From Bacillota bacterium (GTDB lineage: Bacteria > Bacillota > Clostridia > Christensenellales > UBA1242), in assembly GCA_009784375.1 (NCBI GenBank), contig WRBV01000006.1, positions 1-60,368 of the forward strand: a stretch of DNA of 60,368 nt. Reading direction: 5' to 3'. The notes beneath the pieces are model-generated. The model did not search any database and was not told where the DNA came from. It was given only the letters and a program-made list of their open reading frames with translations. Below are positions 8,017 through 16,493 of the stretch, in pieces (position 1 is the stretch's first letter; each line of letters opens with the position of its first letter). The position numbers and the translations under genes are program-made.

Positions 8017-8050
8017 GCTAGATCCTTCACTTCGTTCAGGATGACGTGAC
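8017..8050. repeat. Dispersed repeat, half copy (GATCCTTCACTTCGTTCAGGATGAC type)
   Basis: The sequence TAGATCCTTCACTTCG followed by TTCAGGATGACG matches one arm of the palindromic element at 47434-47605. It lies between the rny stop codon and its terminator. Confidence 0.65.
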
Positions 8051-8059
8051 TTCGTCCCG

Positions 8060-9643
8060 TCATTTTGCAAGCTGGGTTGCCCGTGTCTCGCGGATGACAT
8101 TAACCTTGATTTGACCAGGGTATGTTAATTTTTCTTCGATTTCTTTTGCGATTTCGGATGCCATGAACAATGCCTGTTCGTCAGTTACTTGTTCGGGCTT
8201 TACGATTACTCGGATCTCACGACCGGCAGATATCGCAAATGTTTTCTCGACACCTGGTTTGTTGTTTGCAATTTCTTCAAGGTCTTTGAGTCTCTTGATA
8301 TAGTTCTCAAGATTCTCACGACGCGCGCCAGGTCTTGAAGAACTTAGTGCATCTGCGATTTGAACGATAATAGCCTCAAGCGATTGGAACGGAACATCAC
8401 CATGGTGTGCTTCGATACAATGAATGACTTCTTTGCTTTCTTTTGCACGGGTTGCCATCTCGACACCGATTTGGACGTGTGTACCATCTTGTTCATGGTC
8501 AAGTGCTTTACCAAGGTCATGCAACAATCCACCACGCTTTGCAATTTGTTCGTTTGCACCAAGTTCAGCCGCCATCATACCGCTCAGGAATGCGACTTCC
8601 TTTGAATGTATTAACTGGTTCTGACCATAACTTGTACGGAACTTTAATTTACCAAGTGTACGGATAATTTCTGGTGACAATCCGTGAACTTTTAATTCGT
8701 ATGCGGTTGATTCACCAATTTCCTTGATTTGGTTGTCGATTTCTTTCTTAGCACGCTCTACCACTTCTTCAATACGTCCTGGGTGGATACGTCCATCTTG
8801 AATTAACTTTTCTATAGAAAGTTTCGCAATCTCACGGCGATATGGGTCAAAGCAACTTATGGTAATTGCTTCTGGTGTATCGTCAATAATAAGATCAACG
8901 CCAGTAGCCGCCTCGAGCGCACGGATGTTACGTCCCTCACGACCAATCAATCTGCCCTTGACTTCATCAGTCGGCAAGTTAATTGTTGAAACGGTAATTT
9001 CACCAACAACATCTGTGGCAAGACGTTGCATTGCGTTACAAACAACTTCGCGGGCTTTTTTGCCGCCTTCTTCCTCGGCATCTTGGATAATCTTACGAAC
9101 TGTTCCCGCTGCCTCGGTTTTTGCATCATCAATAAGAGAGTCCATAATCTCTTTCTTGGCTTGAGCCTTTGTAAGTCCAGTAATTTTTTCAAGCTTTTCA
9201 ACAGCCGCTTCGTGTTTAGCCTTTGAGTCCTCGAGATTTTTTGTGACTTGTTTCTTTGTATTCTCGATATCGGCACGAGTGTTTTCAATTGAGAGTTCTT
9301 TGTTAGCAAGGATCTCCTCGCGCTTTACAATTTGCTCTTCACGAGTTGTAAAGCGTTGCTCGGCTTTTTGTCTCTCGCCGTGCCATTCACGCTTTTCCTC
9401 GTCGATTTGTGTCCTTAGCTTGTGTGTTTCTTCTTTTACTTCTAGAATTGCTTCCTTCTTTACGGTAGCTGCCTCTTGCAGAGCTTTTTCAATTATTTTG
9501 GATGCAGATTGTGTACTCTTGTCCTTTTGTGAGCGTTCCATGACCTTTGCCACAAAAAATCCTGCGACCGCCCCTAACAAAATCCCGATAATTGGAAAAA
9601 CTATTACCATCCAAGTGGAAGCATTTAGCATGTTTAATGCCAT
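8060..9643 (-). CDS. rny: Ribonuclease Y
   Basis: A membrane-anchored endoribonuclease of about 527 residues that initiates mRNA decay. One N-terminal transmembrane helix (MVIVFPIIGILLGAVAGFFV) precedes a long coiled coil to about residue 200. A KH domain with GRLIGREGRNIRALE follows, then an HD domain with GLLHDLGKALD. The start at 9643 is chosen because AAGGAGG is 6 nt upstream; the in-frame ATG at 9649 abuts that Shine-Dalgarno sequence. The leader of about 90 nt holds two hairpins, suggesting post-transcriptional control. Confidence 0.97.
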   Translation of the reverse strand: MALNMLNASTWMVIVFPIIGILLGAVAGFFVAKVMERSQKDKSTQSASKIIEKALQEAATVKKEAILEVKEETHKLRTQIDEEKREWHGERQKAEQRFTTREEQIVKREEILANKELSIENTRADIENTKKQVTKNLEDSKAKHEAAVEKLEKITGLTKAQAKKEIMDSLIDDAKTEAAGTVRKIIQDAEEEGGKKAREVVCNAMQRLATDVVGEITVSTINLPTDEVKGRLIGREGRNIRALEAATGVDLIIDDTPEAITISCFDPYRREIAKLSIEKLIQDGRIHPGRIEEVVERAKKEIDNQIKEIGESTAYELKVHGLSPEIIRTLGKLKFRTSYGQNQLIHSKEVAFLSGMMAAELGANEQIAKRGGLLHDLGKALDHEQDGTHVQIGVEMATRAKESKEVIHCIEAHHGDVPFQSLEAIIVQIADALSSSRPGARRENLENYIKRLKDLEEIANNKPGVEKTFAISAGREIRVIVKPEQVTDEQALFMASEIAKEIEEKLTYPGQIKVNVIRETRATQLAK

Positions 9644-9657
9644 TTGCATCCTCCTTC

Positions 9658-9721
9658 ACCATCTTTTGATGGTTGTAATATTTTGTTTTATATAAAAGGA
9701 AGCTTGTGAATTTGCTTCCTT
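9658..9721 (-). promoter_or_regulatory. Structured leader of rny
   Basis: On the minus strand, a hairpin AAGGAAGC/GCTTCCTT (9721-9696) is followed by TTTTATAT, resembling a terminator. A second hairpin ACCATC-AAAA-GATGGT (9673-9658) ends directly before the Shine-Dalgarno sequence at 9657-9650. This arrangement could allow attenuation or autoregulation by RNase Y. Confidence 0.5.
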
Positions 9722-9736
9722 CATATTCACGTATTG

Positions 9737-9764
9737 ATTATAGCACAAATGCCAATGTTGTCAA
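9737..9764 (-). promoter_or_regulatory. Promoter of rny
   Basis: On the minus strand, TTGACA (9764-9759), 16 nt, TATAAT (9742-9737), giving a leader of about 87 nt. Confidence 0.8.
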
Positions 9765-9772
9765 ACGGGTTT

Positions 9773-10540
9773 TTATTCAGCAGCTTGGGTTTCAATTAAT
9801 TCTTTTTGTGCCTTGTTATATTTGATAATGTAGTTGACACAAGAAATTACTGTAAGAGCCATAGTCACAATCATAAAGAACCAAGCAATATATCGGAACA
9901 TATCAAAGAACAGGTCGGTTCCGAGGAATGGAGTATGTGTTGCTGTGCTTGAGAAATTAAAGTTTGCGGCATAAATCATGAACAATGTAAGTGACAAGAA
10001 CATAAGCATTGTCTTTGCCTTTGCAATCTTGTCAGCCGCCATCACGATACCCTTTGTCGCCGCAAGTTGACGAATTATTCCAACTATGAGGTCACGTGAA
10101 ATTGGTATGAGTATTATTAATGCCGCCGCGAATCCAGGCAAGAATCCATCAGGATCAGATGCAAGTAAACGTGTGTCTGTAACAATAAGTGCAAATGCAG
10201 TAAATGCAAGCAACTTGTCTGCAATCGGATCAAGTAATTTTCCAACATCAGAAACTTCATTACGCTTTCGCGCTAGATAGCCATCAAGATAATCTGTAGC
10301 CACGGCAACAATAAAAATAATTAATGCTACAATCTTCCCCCAGTAAAAAAAGAAATCCGATGCAGTAAATTCATTTGCACCAATGTAAAAGAATATGATA
10401 AACGGTATCATTGCAAGGCGTGCAAAAGTTACCTTGGTTGCAAGTGTAGAATTTGTCCACCACGCAAAATAATTTTTCTTTGGACTTGATTCACTTGTTT
10501 CAACATCGGTGGTTAGTTCTTGTTCTTTTATTTCTTCCAT
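9773..10540 (-). CDS. pgsA: CDP-diacylglycerol-glycerol-3-phosphate 3-phosphatidyltransferase
   Basis: A 255-residue integral membrane CDP-alcohol phosphatidyltransferase that makes phosphatidylglycerol phosphate, the first committed step to phosphatidylglycerol. The family motif DG-x2-AR-x8-G-x3-D-x3-D is complete in the stretch from DYLDGYLAR to GKLLDPIADK. About six hydrophobic segments are visible. An acidic cytosolic extension of about 25 residues precedes the first helix, longer than usual. The ATG at 10540 has TAAAAT 6 nt upstream and no Shine-Dalgarno sequence. It is downstream of polA with its own promoter. Confidence 0.93.
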   Translation of the reverse strand: MEEIKEQELTTDVETSESSPKKNYFAWWTNSTLATKVTFARLAMIPFIIFFYIGANEFTASDFFFYWGKIVALIIFIVAVATDYLDGYLARKRNEVSDVGKLLDPIADKLLAFTAFALIVTDTRLLASDPDGFLPGFAAALIILIPISRDLIVGIIRQLAATKGIVMAADKIAKAKTMLMFLSLTLFMIYAANFNFSSTATHTPFLGTDLFFDMFRYIAWFFMIVTMALTVISCVNYIIKYNKAQKELIETQAAE

Positions 10541-10546
10541 GCATGG

Positions 10547-10575
10547 ATTTTAACATAGTGTGATGTATACTACAA
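10547..10575 (-). promoter_or_regulatory. Leaderless promoter of pgsA
   Basis: On the minus strand, TTGTAG (10575-10570), 17 nt, TAAAAT (10552-10547), then 6 nt to the ATG at 10540. The -35 box overlaps the polA stop codon. Confidence 0.6.
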
Positions 10576-13122
10576 ACTCTTTTTCACTTGTATATCTGTT
10601 TGAAGTGGTACCTTTAATTCAATTATATTCTCCATTTCTTGTTTAACAATTTTTTTCATTGTCTCAAGTTCACTTGGCAATACATCGAATACAAGCTCAT
10701 CATGAATCTGGGCAATCATAAGCGATTTTATATTATCACTCTTCATCCGCTTGGATATTTTAACCATAGCAAGTTTCATGATATCGGCGGCACTACCCTG
10801 CATAGGCATGTTCATCGCTGCACGAGTACCAAAGCCTACTATATTTGCATTTGTATTCATAAGTTCTGGAAGATACCTTCTTCGGTTCATTATTGTTTTT
10901 GCATATCCTTTTGCCATTGCATAGTCGGTACAAGAATCAAGGAATGATTTAATTTTCGGAAATTCAGCAAAATAACGATCAATAAATTTGCCCGCCTCGG
11001 ACGTTGTAATATTAAGTGATTGGCTTAGACCGAATGCAGAAATTCCGTATACGATACCAAAGTTTACTGCCTTTGCAACACGTCGCATATCGGACGTAAC
11101 TTTACCACATTCAACATCAAAGATTCTGCATGCCGTTTCGTTGTGAATATCGCGTCCTGTATTGAATGCCGAAATCATAACTTCATCACCAGAAAAATGA
11201 GCCAATATCCGAAGTTCAATTTGAGAATAGTCGGCACAAAGCAAATTTCCATCTTCAAAACGACTTATAAAAAGTGAACGAATTTTACCAGCCTCGTTTG
11301 AACGTTGTGGAATATTCTGCAGATTCGGTTCACTTGATGAAAGTCGTCCAGTAACGGTAGCAGTATTATGAAATGTTGTATGAACAAAGCACGACGGAGT
11401 CATCAAGTTTTTGTATCCGTTAATATACGTTGACAATAGTTTTGAATATTTTCGATAGCGTAGAACAAGTGGAATTATAGGGTGTTTGTTGCTGAGTTTT
11501 TGAAGAACCTCTTCATTAGTAGAATATCCAGTCTTTGTTTTTGTTAATGTAGATAGCCCTAGTTTCTTAAACAAAATTTCACTTAGAATTTTTGGAGAGT
11601 TAATATTAAAGCGTTCGCCTGCGGCTGTGTAAATTTCTTCTGATGTTTTTAAAATCTCTGCATTAAACTCTTCTGACACACTCTGTAACGCCGTAAAATC
11701 GATTTTAGCACCATTTTTTTCCATATCACACAAAATGTCGACTAGTGGTAATTCGACATCCTGGTATAGCTCTAATAACATATTACTGCCTAGTTTATTT
11801 GGTAAATCTAAATCAAATAAAGGGGCAATTTTAAGATTGGAATTCACTCTATAAAAGCTTAGAATATCTTCTACGGACTTGACATTGGTTCGCGATGTCA
11901 AAAGATGATAAGCAATTTTTGCGTCGATTATAACATTGTTCAAAGACATGTCTTTTTCGTAAAGAAATGTTTTAAACACCTTTGAATCAAATACAAGTTT
12001 TTCCAAGTTACTCTCGAACAATGGTTTCAATATTTCAAGTACTTCATCAATGTCAAGTCCATCATCGATTAAACTCCTGCGAAATGGGATTTGATATTCA
12101 ACATCAGCCTGGGTTACAAGATAAAATCCATCAGCATCGTAATCAAGTGCGACTTGCTTTTTTGAAAGAATCTGCTCTACAACCTGAACTAATTCTTCTG
12201 TTGTCTTTATTTTTATAGTTTCTGTTTTCTTATCAGACTGGATAGTTTCCTGAACTTCGCTTCCCCAAAGGTTTTTACGTTTCAATAGACTATTAAAACC
12301 ACGCTCGTAGAATGCTTGATAAACGCTCTGGTCAAGTGGGAATTTGATACTTGTTGCATTAAACTCACAATTAATTGGGACAGCGGTATCAATCGTTGCA
12401 AGTGTTTTACTTAACAATACATTTTCTCGGCTTTGTTCAAGCAAAGCTCTTGTTTTTTCTTTTACTGTATCCAAGTTATTGTATAAATTTTCTATTGAAC
12501 CAAATTCTTGAATTAGTAAAAGTGCGGTTTTTTCTCCCACTCCTTTTGCACCTGGGATATTATCAGACTTGTCCCCCATGAGTGCTTTTAAATCAATAAA
12601 CTGTGTTGGGTGAATTTTATACTCACTATTAATTCTTTCGATATTCCATGTGTCTAAATTAGAAACACCAGTTTTTGTTAAATAAAGGCTGCATTTATCT
12701 GAAACAAGTTGAAATGCATCTCGATCAGCCGTCAATATAATACATTCTTGCGCACAGTTTCTTGACATGGTACCAAGAATATCGTCTGCTTCGAAACCTT
12801 CTTTTTCCAAAATAGTAATATTCATTGTTCTAAGAATTTCTTTAAGGTCTTTTAATTGAACGCGAAGTTCGTCTGGCGTAGTTTTTCTATGAGCCTTGTA
12901 TTCGGCATAAATGTCATTACGGAAAGTTTTGCGTTTTACATCAAATGCAACAGCAAGATGTGTTGGCTTGATTTCGTCAATGCCTTTGAATAACATATTC
13001 AAAAAACCGTATGTCGCATTTGTCGGATTACCATTATGTGAAAGATGCGCTCCGCCTGCACCGAATGCATAAAATGCCCTGTTGATCAATGAATTACCAT
13101 CAATAAGTAAAAGTCTTTCCAT
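10570..13122 (-). CDS. polA: DNA polymerase I
   Basis: An 850-residue repair and Okazaki-fragment polymerase. The N-terminal 5'-3' exonuclease (about 1-290) shows GDKSDNIPG and GVGEKTA. The middle domain retains the fold, but the first exonuclease motif reads LDYDADG instead of DTE, so proofreading is probably lost, as in Bacillus and Taq enzymes. The polymerase domain has motif A DYSQIELRILAH, motif B RRVAKAVNFGIVYG and motif C QIHDELV. The ATG lies 6 nt after TATACT with no ribosome binding site. A 12-bp inverted repeat spans the promoter and first codons. Confidence 0.97.
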   Translation of the reverse strand: MERLLLIDGNSLINRAFYAFGAGGAHLSHNGNPTNATYGFLNMLFKGIDEIKPTHLAVAFDVKRKTFRNDIYAEYKAHRKTTPDELRVQLKDLKEILRTMNITILEKEGFEADDILGTMSRNCAQECIILTADRDAFQLVSDKCSLYLTKTGVSNLDTWNIERINSEYKIHPTQFIDLKALMGDKSDNIPGAKGVGEKTALLLIQEFGSIENLYNNLDTVKEKTRALLEQSRENVLLSKTLATIDTAVPINCEFNATSIKFPLDQSVYQAFYERGFNSLLKRKNLWGSEVQETIQSDKKTETIKIKTTEELVQVVEQILSKKQVALDYDADGFYLVTQADVEYQIPFRRSLIDDGLDIDEVLEILKPLFESNLEKLVFDSKVFKTFLYEKDMSLNNVIIDAKIAYHLLTSRTNVKSVEDILSFYRVNSNLKIAPLFDLDLPNKLGSNMLLELYQDVELPLVDILCDMEKNGAKIDFTALQSVSEEFNAEILKTSEEIYTAAGERFNINSPKILSEILFKKLGLSTLTKTKTGYSTNEEVLQKLSNKHPIIPLVLRYRKYSKLLSTYINGYKNLMTPSCFVHTTFHNTATVTGRLSSSEPNLQNIPQRSNEAGKIRSLFISRFEDGNLLCADYSQIELRILAHFSGDEVMISAFNTGRDIHNETACRIFDVECGKVTSDMRRVAKAVNFGIVYGISAFGLSQSLNITTSEAGKFIDRYFAEFPKIKSFLDSCTDYAMAKGYAKTIMNRRRYLPELMNTNANIVGFGTRAAMNMPMQGSAADIMKLAMVKISKRMKSDNIKSLMIAQIHDELVFDVLPSELETMKKIVKQEMENIIELKVPLQTDIQVKKSL

Positions 13123-13148
13123 ACTTGTAGTATATAGGAAAGACTTTT
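13109..13148. promoter_or_regulatory. 12-bp inverted repeat across the polA start
   Basis: Arms AAAAGTCTTTCC (13109-13120) and GGAAAGACTTTT (13137-13148) are perfect, with a 16-bp spacer. One arm lies between the -35 and -10 boxes and the other covers codons 2-5 of polA, so the -10 box and start codon sit in the spacer. It could be a repressor operator or, less likely, a transcript hairpin. Confidence 0.6.
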
Positions 13149-13157
13149 ATATTACAA
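13129..13157 (-). promoter_or_regulatory. Leaderless promoter of polA
   Basis: On the minus strand, TTGTAA (13157-13152), 17 nt, TATACT (13134-13129), then 6 nt to the ATG. Confidence 0.65.
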
Positions 13158-13172
13158 TGTTTATTTTTGTGA

Positions 13173-13559
13173 CTAGGCTTCTCTTCTTCCCATTTTTAAC
13201 AGCAACGCTGAAGCCGCACCAATAGTTATAGCAAACAAGAATTCAAAAAGTATTCCAGTTGTGATTGAAAATTCTGTAGTTATGATGCTGAAGATAAAAA
13301 ATGTTAGAACTGTATAGACAATACCAATTATCCCGCCAAATAAGTACCCACGCTTTTTTATCTCGCGCAATGCAATGCGCACAGCAATAAAGATACTTAT
13401 AACTTTTATTACTTGAGTGATTATTCCAATTGTGGTCGAACCAATGCCTGCAAACCTTACAAATATTGCAAAGAATAGTATAAGCACCATAGTGGTAACA
13501 AGACCATAGAGTGTTCCTTTTAGAATTTGTCGAATTTTGGAGTTTTTATGTTCTTTCAT
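13173..13559 (-). CDS. TIGR04086-family membrane protein
   Basis: About 128 residues with four predicted transmembrane helices and a short basic N-terminus (MKEHKNSKIRQILKG). It resembles the small Bacillota membrane family often named TIGR04086 (YrzE-like), of unknown function. The start at 13559 fits the family length; upstream in-frame codons to 13604 overlap the terminator of the preceding gene. No good Shine-Dalgarno sequence is visible. Confidence 0.7.
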   Translation of the reverse strand: MKEHKNSKIRQILKGTLYGLVTTMVLILFFAIFVRFAGIGSTTIGIITQVIKVISIFIAVRIALREIKKRGYLFGGIIGIVYTVLTFFIFSIITTEFSITTGILFEFLFAITIGAASALLLKMGRREA

Positions 13560-13593
13560 GTTAATTGATATGTAAGCAAAGCCCCAGATATTA

Positions 13594-13617
13594 CAAAAAA
13601 ACAAGCCTCTTAGCTTG
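13594..13617 (-). terminator. Terminator of the 13635-13967 gene
   Basis: Short stem CAAGC/GCTTG with a 6-nt loop, followed on the minus strand by seven T residues. Confidence 0.7.
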
Positions 13618-13634
13618 CTTCAATTCTCTGTGAC

Positions 13635-13967
13635 TCAAACATTAATTTCATGCCCTCTTGATTTGAAATTATCTATTCCTTGACGAGCATGGTCCTTTAA
13701 TACAGAATATCCAATAACTATTGCAGCTTTCTTCAGCCTTTCTGGTCTTGTATTATATACTGAACCAATTCTTTGCTCGGTTAATAGCTGATCACTTATG
13801 TTTAAATAATCCTCGACTTGGTCTTGAGCCTCTTTATTTTCAAGCTTGTCATATTCTGTTAATTCAGGTTTCTCTTTATACACGGGTTTAATGACTAATG
13901 TTGTGCCTTCAAAAGCAAATCCCCAATCCATTGCTGGGTTTTTACCATTATCGTTAATTTGAATCAT
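13635..13967 (-). CDS. Hypothetical protein, 110 residues
   Basis: I do not recognise this protein. It is acidic in the middle (residues 35-60, LTEYDKLENKEAQDQVEDYL region split by charged residues) with a basic C-terminal third. It has no membrane segment, signal peptide or cysteine. It has a clean promoter with the -10 box 5 nt before the ATG and its own terminator, which supports it as a real monocistronic gene. Confidence 0.65.
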   Translation of the reverse strand: MIQINDNGKNPAMDWGFAFEGTTLVIKPVYKEKPELTEYDKLENKEAQDQVEDYLNISDQLLTEQRIGSVYNTRPERLKKAAIVIGYSVLKDHARQGIDNFKSRGHEINV

Positions 13968-13972
13968 AACGC

Positions 13973-14001
13973 ATTATATCAGTCGAAAGTTTTTTTGTAA
14001 A
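13973..14001 (-). promoter_or_regulatory. Leaderless promoter of the 110-residue gene
   Basis: On the minus strand, TTTACA (14001-13996), 17 nt, TATAAT (13978-13973), then 5 nt to the ATG at 13967. Confidence 0.65.
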
Positions 14002-14027
14002 CACTATATGAATTATCTGACGATGAC

Positions 14028-14214
14028 CTGTTCGCAACGCGAACACTTAATAACTTCCATAAGGTTAGACTATTCTCGTCATTATCGCTAACGCGATAAT
14101 TCCTAGGTCATAAAAAAGGCGACTTCGTCGCATTCTTCGAATGCCTTCTATGCCTTTTTTGGACATAAATGCAATGTATTTATGAAAAATCGCAAACGAT
14201 TTTTCCTAGGTCAT
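14028..14214. repeat. Array of short hairpins with a repeated CTAGGTCATAAAAAA unit
   Basis: This noncoding stretch holds consecutive small palindromes: GTTCGC-aac-GCGAAC, ATTATCGC/GCGATAAT, GCGAC-ttc-GTCGC, ATTC-TTC-GAAT and AAATCG/CGATTT. The unit TTCCTAGGTCATAAAAAA occurs twice, near 14110 and 14203. No protein-coding frame is apparent. It could be a decayed repeat element related to the other dispersed palindromes. Confidence 0.6.
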
Positions 14215-14242
14215 AAAAAACAAGTCGCTTGGACTTGTTTTT
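14215..14242 (-). terminator. Terminator of the rplU-prp-rpmA operon
   Basis: Stem ACAAGTC/GACTTGT with a 5-nt loop and A/T tails, just after the rpmA stop codon. Confidence 0.85.
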
Positions 14243-14260
14243 AATTTTTTGTGATGCTAA

Positions 14261-14605
14261 TTAGCTTGCTTTTATGCTTACTTTTTTACGGTCATTTTTT
14301 GTTGTTGAAAAACAAACAGTTCCGCTTTCAAGTGCAAAAAGTGTGTGGTCACGACCAATCCCAACATTGTCACCCGCAAGGAACTTTGTTCCACGTTGAC
14401 GCACGATAATAGAACCCGCAGTTACGGTTTCGCCACCAGTAGCCTTTACACCCAAACGCTTTGCATTTGAATCACGACCGTTCTTTGAACTTCCGCCACC
14501 TTTTTTAGTAGCAAAAAGTTGAAGGTCAATAATAAATTCTGGCTTTGGTTTCGGTTTATTACAACCGCCACAGCCTCCGCATTTGTGTCCCATTACGTCT
14601 TTCAT
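14261..14605 (-). CDS. rpmA: 50S ribosomal protein bL27 with Cys-rich N-terminal propeptide
   Basis: A 114-residue precursor of L27, whose mature N-terminus reaches the peptidyl-transferase centre. The mature part starts [20 protein letters not shown]. Just before it lies LQLFA, the Bacillota cleavage site processed by the Prp protease. Usual precursors have only about 9 extra residues; this one has about 32, including HKCGGCGGC and a PKPKPE linker. The closely spaced cysteines could bind metal. The gene is last in rplU-prp-rpmA and has the Shine-Dalgarno sequence GAGGAG. Confidence 0.96.
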   Translation of the reverse strand: MKDVMGHKCGGCGGCNKPKPKPEFIIDLQLFATKKGGGSSKNGRDSNAKRLGVKATGGETVTAGSIIVRQRGTKFLAGDNVGIGRDHTLFALESGTVCFSTTKNDRKKVSIKAS

Positions 14606-14608
14606 TTT

Positions 14609-14938
14609 CTAATTCTCCTCGATTTTTATGTGTTTTGGATATTGCGTAGCAATATTCCGTATTCCCGTTACCATTGTATCAAGAATTGCGCGAATGTCAA
14701 GTCTTTGTTCATTTTCGAATATAACTACCGATAACCATCCATCACTTTTATCAATATCTGGACTTATCTTTGCAACTTCGATTAATCCAAGTACCGCAGT
14801 CTGTGCTATTGCCGATATGGCTGCACATACTACATCTTGTCCGTGATTACCAAAGTTGGCATGACCACGAATACTGAAACCAATTAGTCCACTTTGATTA
14901 TCACCCTTGGTTCGGTAATTTAATGATATTCTTATCAT
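14609..14938 (-). CDS. prp: Ribosomal-processing cysteine protease Prp
   Basis: A 109-residue member of the YsxB/Prp family, the cysteine protease that removes the N-terminal extension of L27. The catalytic pair is visible as His in IRGHANFG and Cys in DVVCAAIS. It sits between rplU and rpmA, the conserved position, and its start overlaps the rplU stop by 4 bp. Its presence supports cleavage of the unusual L27 propeptide. Confidence 0.95.
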   Translation of the reverse strand: MIRISLNYRTKGDNQSGLIGFSIRGHANFGNHGQDVVCAAISAIAQTAVLGLIEVAKISPDIDKSDGWLSVVIFENEQRLDIRAILDTMVTGIRNIATQYPKHIKIEEN

Positions 14939-15228
14939 GCAACTTCCGTGATTTCGATTTTTGTAAATGGTTGTCTGTGACCCATTCTTCTACGGTAGTT
15001 CTTTTTTGGCTTGTACTTGAAAATGTCTAGTTTTTCGCCTTTACCGTGTTCAATGACTTTTGCCTTTACAGTAATTTTTTCATTTGAAACCGTACCATCT
15101 TCTTTTACCAAAAGAATTGGGTCAAGTGAAACGATTGCATCTGGTTGCGCATCAAGTAATTCGACACGTAGTACTGTGCCTTTTTCTACTTTGTACTGTT
15201 TTCCGCCTGTTTGAATAATTGCGTACAT
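14935..15228 (-). CDS. rplU: 50S ribosomal protein bL21
   Basis: A 97-residue L21 with the typical start [15 protein letters not shown] and C-terminal [17 protein letters not shown]. It is first in the rplU-prp-rpmA operon. The start has GGAG and a short leader of about 30 nt, too short for an L21 leader riboregulator of the Bacillus type. Confidence 0.97.
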   Translation of the reverse strand: MYAIIQTGGKQYKVEKGTVLRVELLDAQPDAIVSLDPILLVKEDGTVSNEKITVKAKVIEHGKGEKLDIFKYKPKKNYRRRMGHRQPFTKIEITEVA

Positions 15229-15295
15229 TATTTTCTCCTTGTATTATCAACTAACTTTTATAATAGCATATTAAATGTCATATGTCAATCGAAAA

Positions 15296-16369
15296 CTATG
15301 CACCGTTCCCATTTCTTATATAAGATGGAATTCGAGTTTCGGTTGTTGTTGTGGTCTCGCTTGTCACAGATTGAGTTATGGTTTGAGATCGTTGTTCTGG
15401 CTTTCCAATCTTTTCATATCTTGTATGAGGAAATCCAGTCGCGATTATAATGACTTGAACCTCGTCAGTAAATGTTGGGTCTATGTCGGCACCGAAGATC
15501 ATGTTACATCCTGGGTCAACAACTTGGCGAATGAGATTACCACAATTTGAAACCTCGTGAATATCAAGATCGCGTCCGCCTTTGATGCTCATAATTATTT
15601 TTGTTGCACCGTTAATAGAAGTTTCAAGCAATGGACTTTGAACCGCATGACGAATTGCAGCAAGAAGTCTACCCTCGCCCTTTGCACGACCAACACCCAT
15701 GTGCGCAATTCCAGAGTTTCGCATAACGCTTTCGATGTCTGCGAAGTCAAGGTTAATATACATCGGCGTAACGATAAGATCAGTTAACCCTTGGATACCC
15801 TGACGAAGAACTTCGTCGGCGATTGAAAATGCTTCGAGCATTGTAGTCTTTTGTGGAGTTGAATCAATTAACTTTTGATTTGGAACAACAATTGTCGTAT
15901 CAACAAATTTCGACAAATTAGATATACCAATTTCGGCATTTAAAATACGATGAGCGCCTTCGAATTCGAATGGCTTGGTTACAACAGCAATTGTAAGTAT
16001 ACCCATTTGTTTTGAAATTTGAGCAATAATAGGCGCAGCACCAGTTCCAGTCCCACCACCCATACCAGCGGTTATAAACACAAGATCGGCACCCTTAAGA
16101 ATTTTTTCGATTTCCTCACGACTCTCTTCTGCTGCCTTTTGTCCAATTTCTGGATTACTTCCAGCACCAAGACCACGGGTTAACTTTTCCCCTATGACAA
16201 GAGTAGCAACAGAGTTATTACTCTGTTTCAATACCTGTTTATCTGTGTTTACAGACACGAACTCGCAACCACGAACACCTGCCTCGACCATTCTGTTTAC
16301 GGCATTATTACCGCCACCGCCTACTCCGATTACAACGATTCTGCAAACGGGATTTATATATGCTTCCAT
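15296..16369 (-). CDS. ftsZ: Cell division GTPase FtsZ
   Basis: A 357-residue tubulin homologue that forms the Z ring. The GTP-binding signature [10 protein letters not shown], the N-terminal [11 protein letters not shown] and the synergy-loop region are intact. The C-terminal linker is short and Thr-rich, and the conserved tail peptide IPSYIR for FtsA/SepF binding is close to the end. ftsA is not adjacent, so the gene lies outside a dcw cluster. The ATG is 6 nt after TAATAT and has no strong ribosome binding site. Confidence 0.97.
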   Translation of the reverse strand: MEAYINPVCRIVVIGVGGGGNNAVNRMVEAGVRGCEFVSVNTDKQVLKQSNNSVATLVIGEKLTRGLGAGSNPEIGQKAAEESREEIEKILKGADLVFITAGMGGGTGTGAAPIIAQISKQMGILTIAVVTKPFEFEGAHRILNAEIGISNLSKFVDTTIVVPNQKLIDSTPQKTTMLEAFSIADEVLRQGIQGLTDLIVTPMYINLDFADIESVMRNSGIAHMGVGRAKGEGRLLAAIRHAVQSPLLETSINGATKIIMSIKGGRDLDIHEVSNCGNLIRQVVDPGCNMIFGADIDPTFTDEVQVIIIATGFPHTRYEKIGKPEQRSQTITQSVTSETTTTTETRIPSYIRNGNGA

Positions 16370-16375
16370 AATTTT

Positions 16376-16404
16376 ATATTACCTGAAAGTGACGACTTTG
16401 GCAA
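16376..16404 (-). promoter_or_regulatory. Leaderless promoter of ftsZ
   Basis: On the minus strand, TTGCCA (16404-16399), 17 nt, TAATAT (16381-16376), then 6 nt to the ATG at 16369. Confidence 0.55.
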
Positions 16405-16454
16405 GTGATTTAATCTTTATAAGCAAAGTTCTTTAAATTGATATTTTTGTGTAA

Positions 16455-16479
16455 AAAAAAGCCCAGTATGGGCTTTTTT
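16455..16479 (-). terminator. Terminator of the 1503-residue protein gene
   Basis: Stem AAAAAAGCCC/GGGCTTTTTT on the minus strand with a short loop, 15 bp after the stop codon. Confidence 0.9.
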
Positions 16480-16493
16480 AATTTGTTTGTAGA

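Noticed and set aside
9243..9695. 150-codon plus-strand frame opposite rny
   Set aside because: Antisense shadow of the coiled-coil region of RNase Y; no supporting signals.
15229..15295. L21 leader riboregulator upstream of rplU
   Set aside because: The distance from the -10 box to the start is only about 30 nt and no structure is seen.
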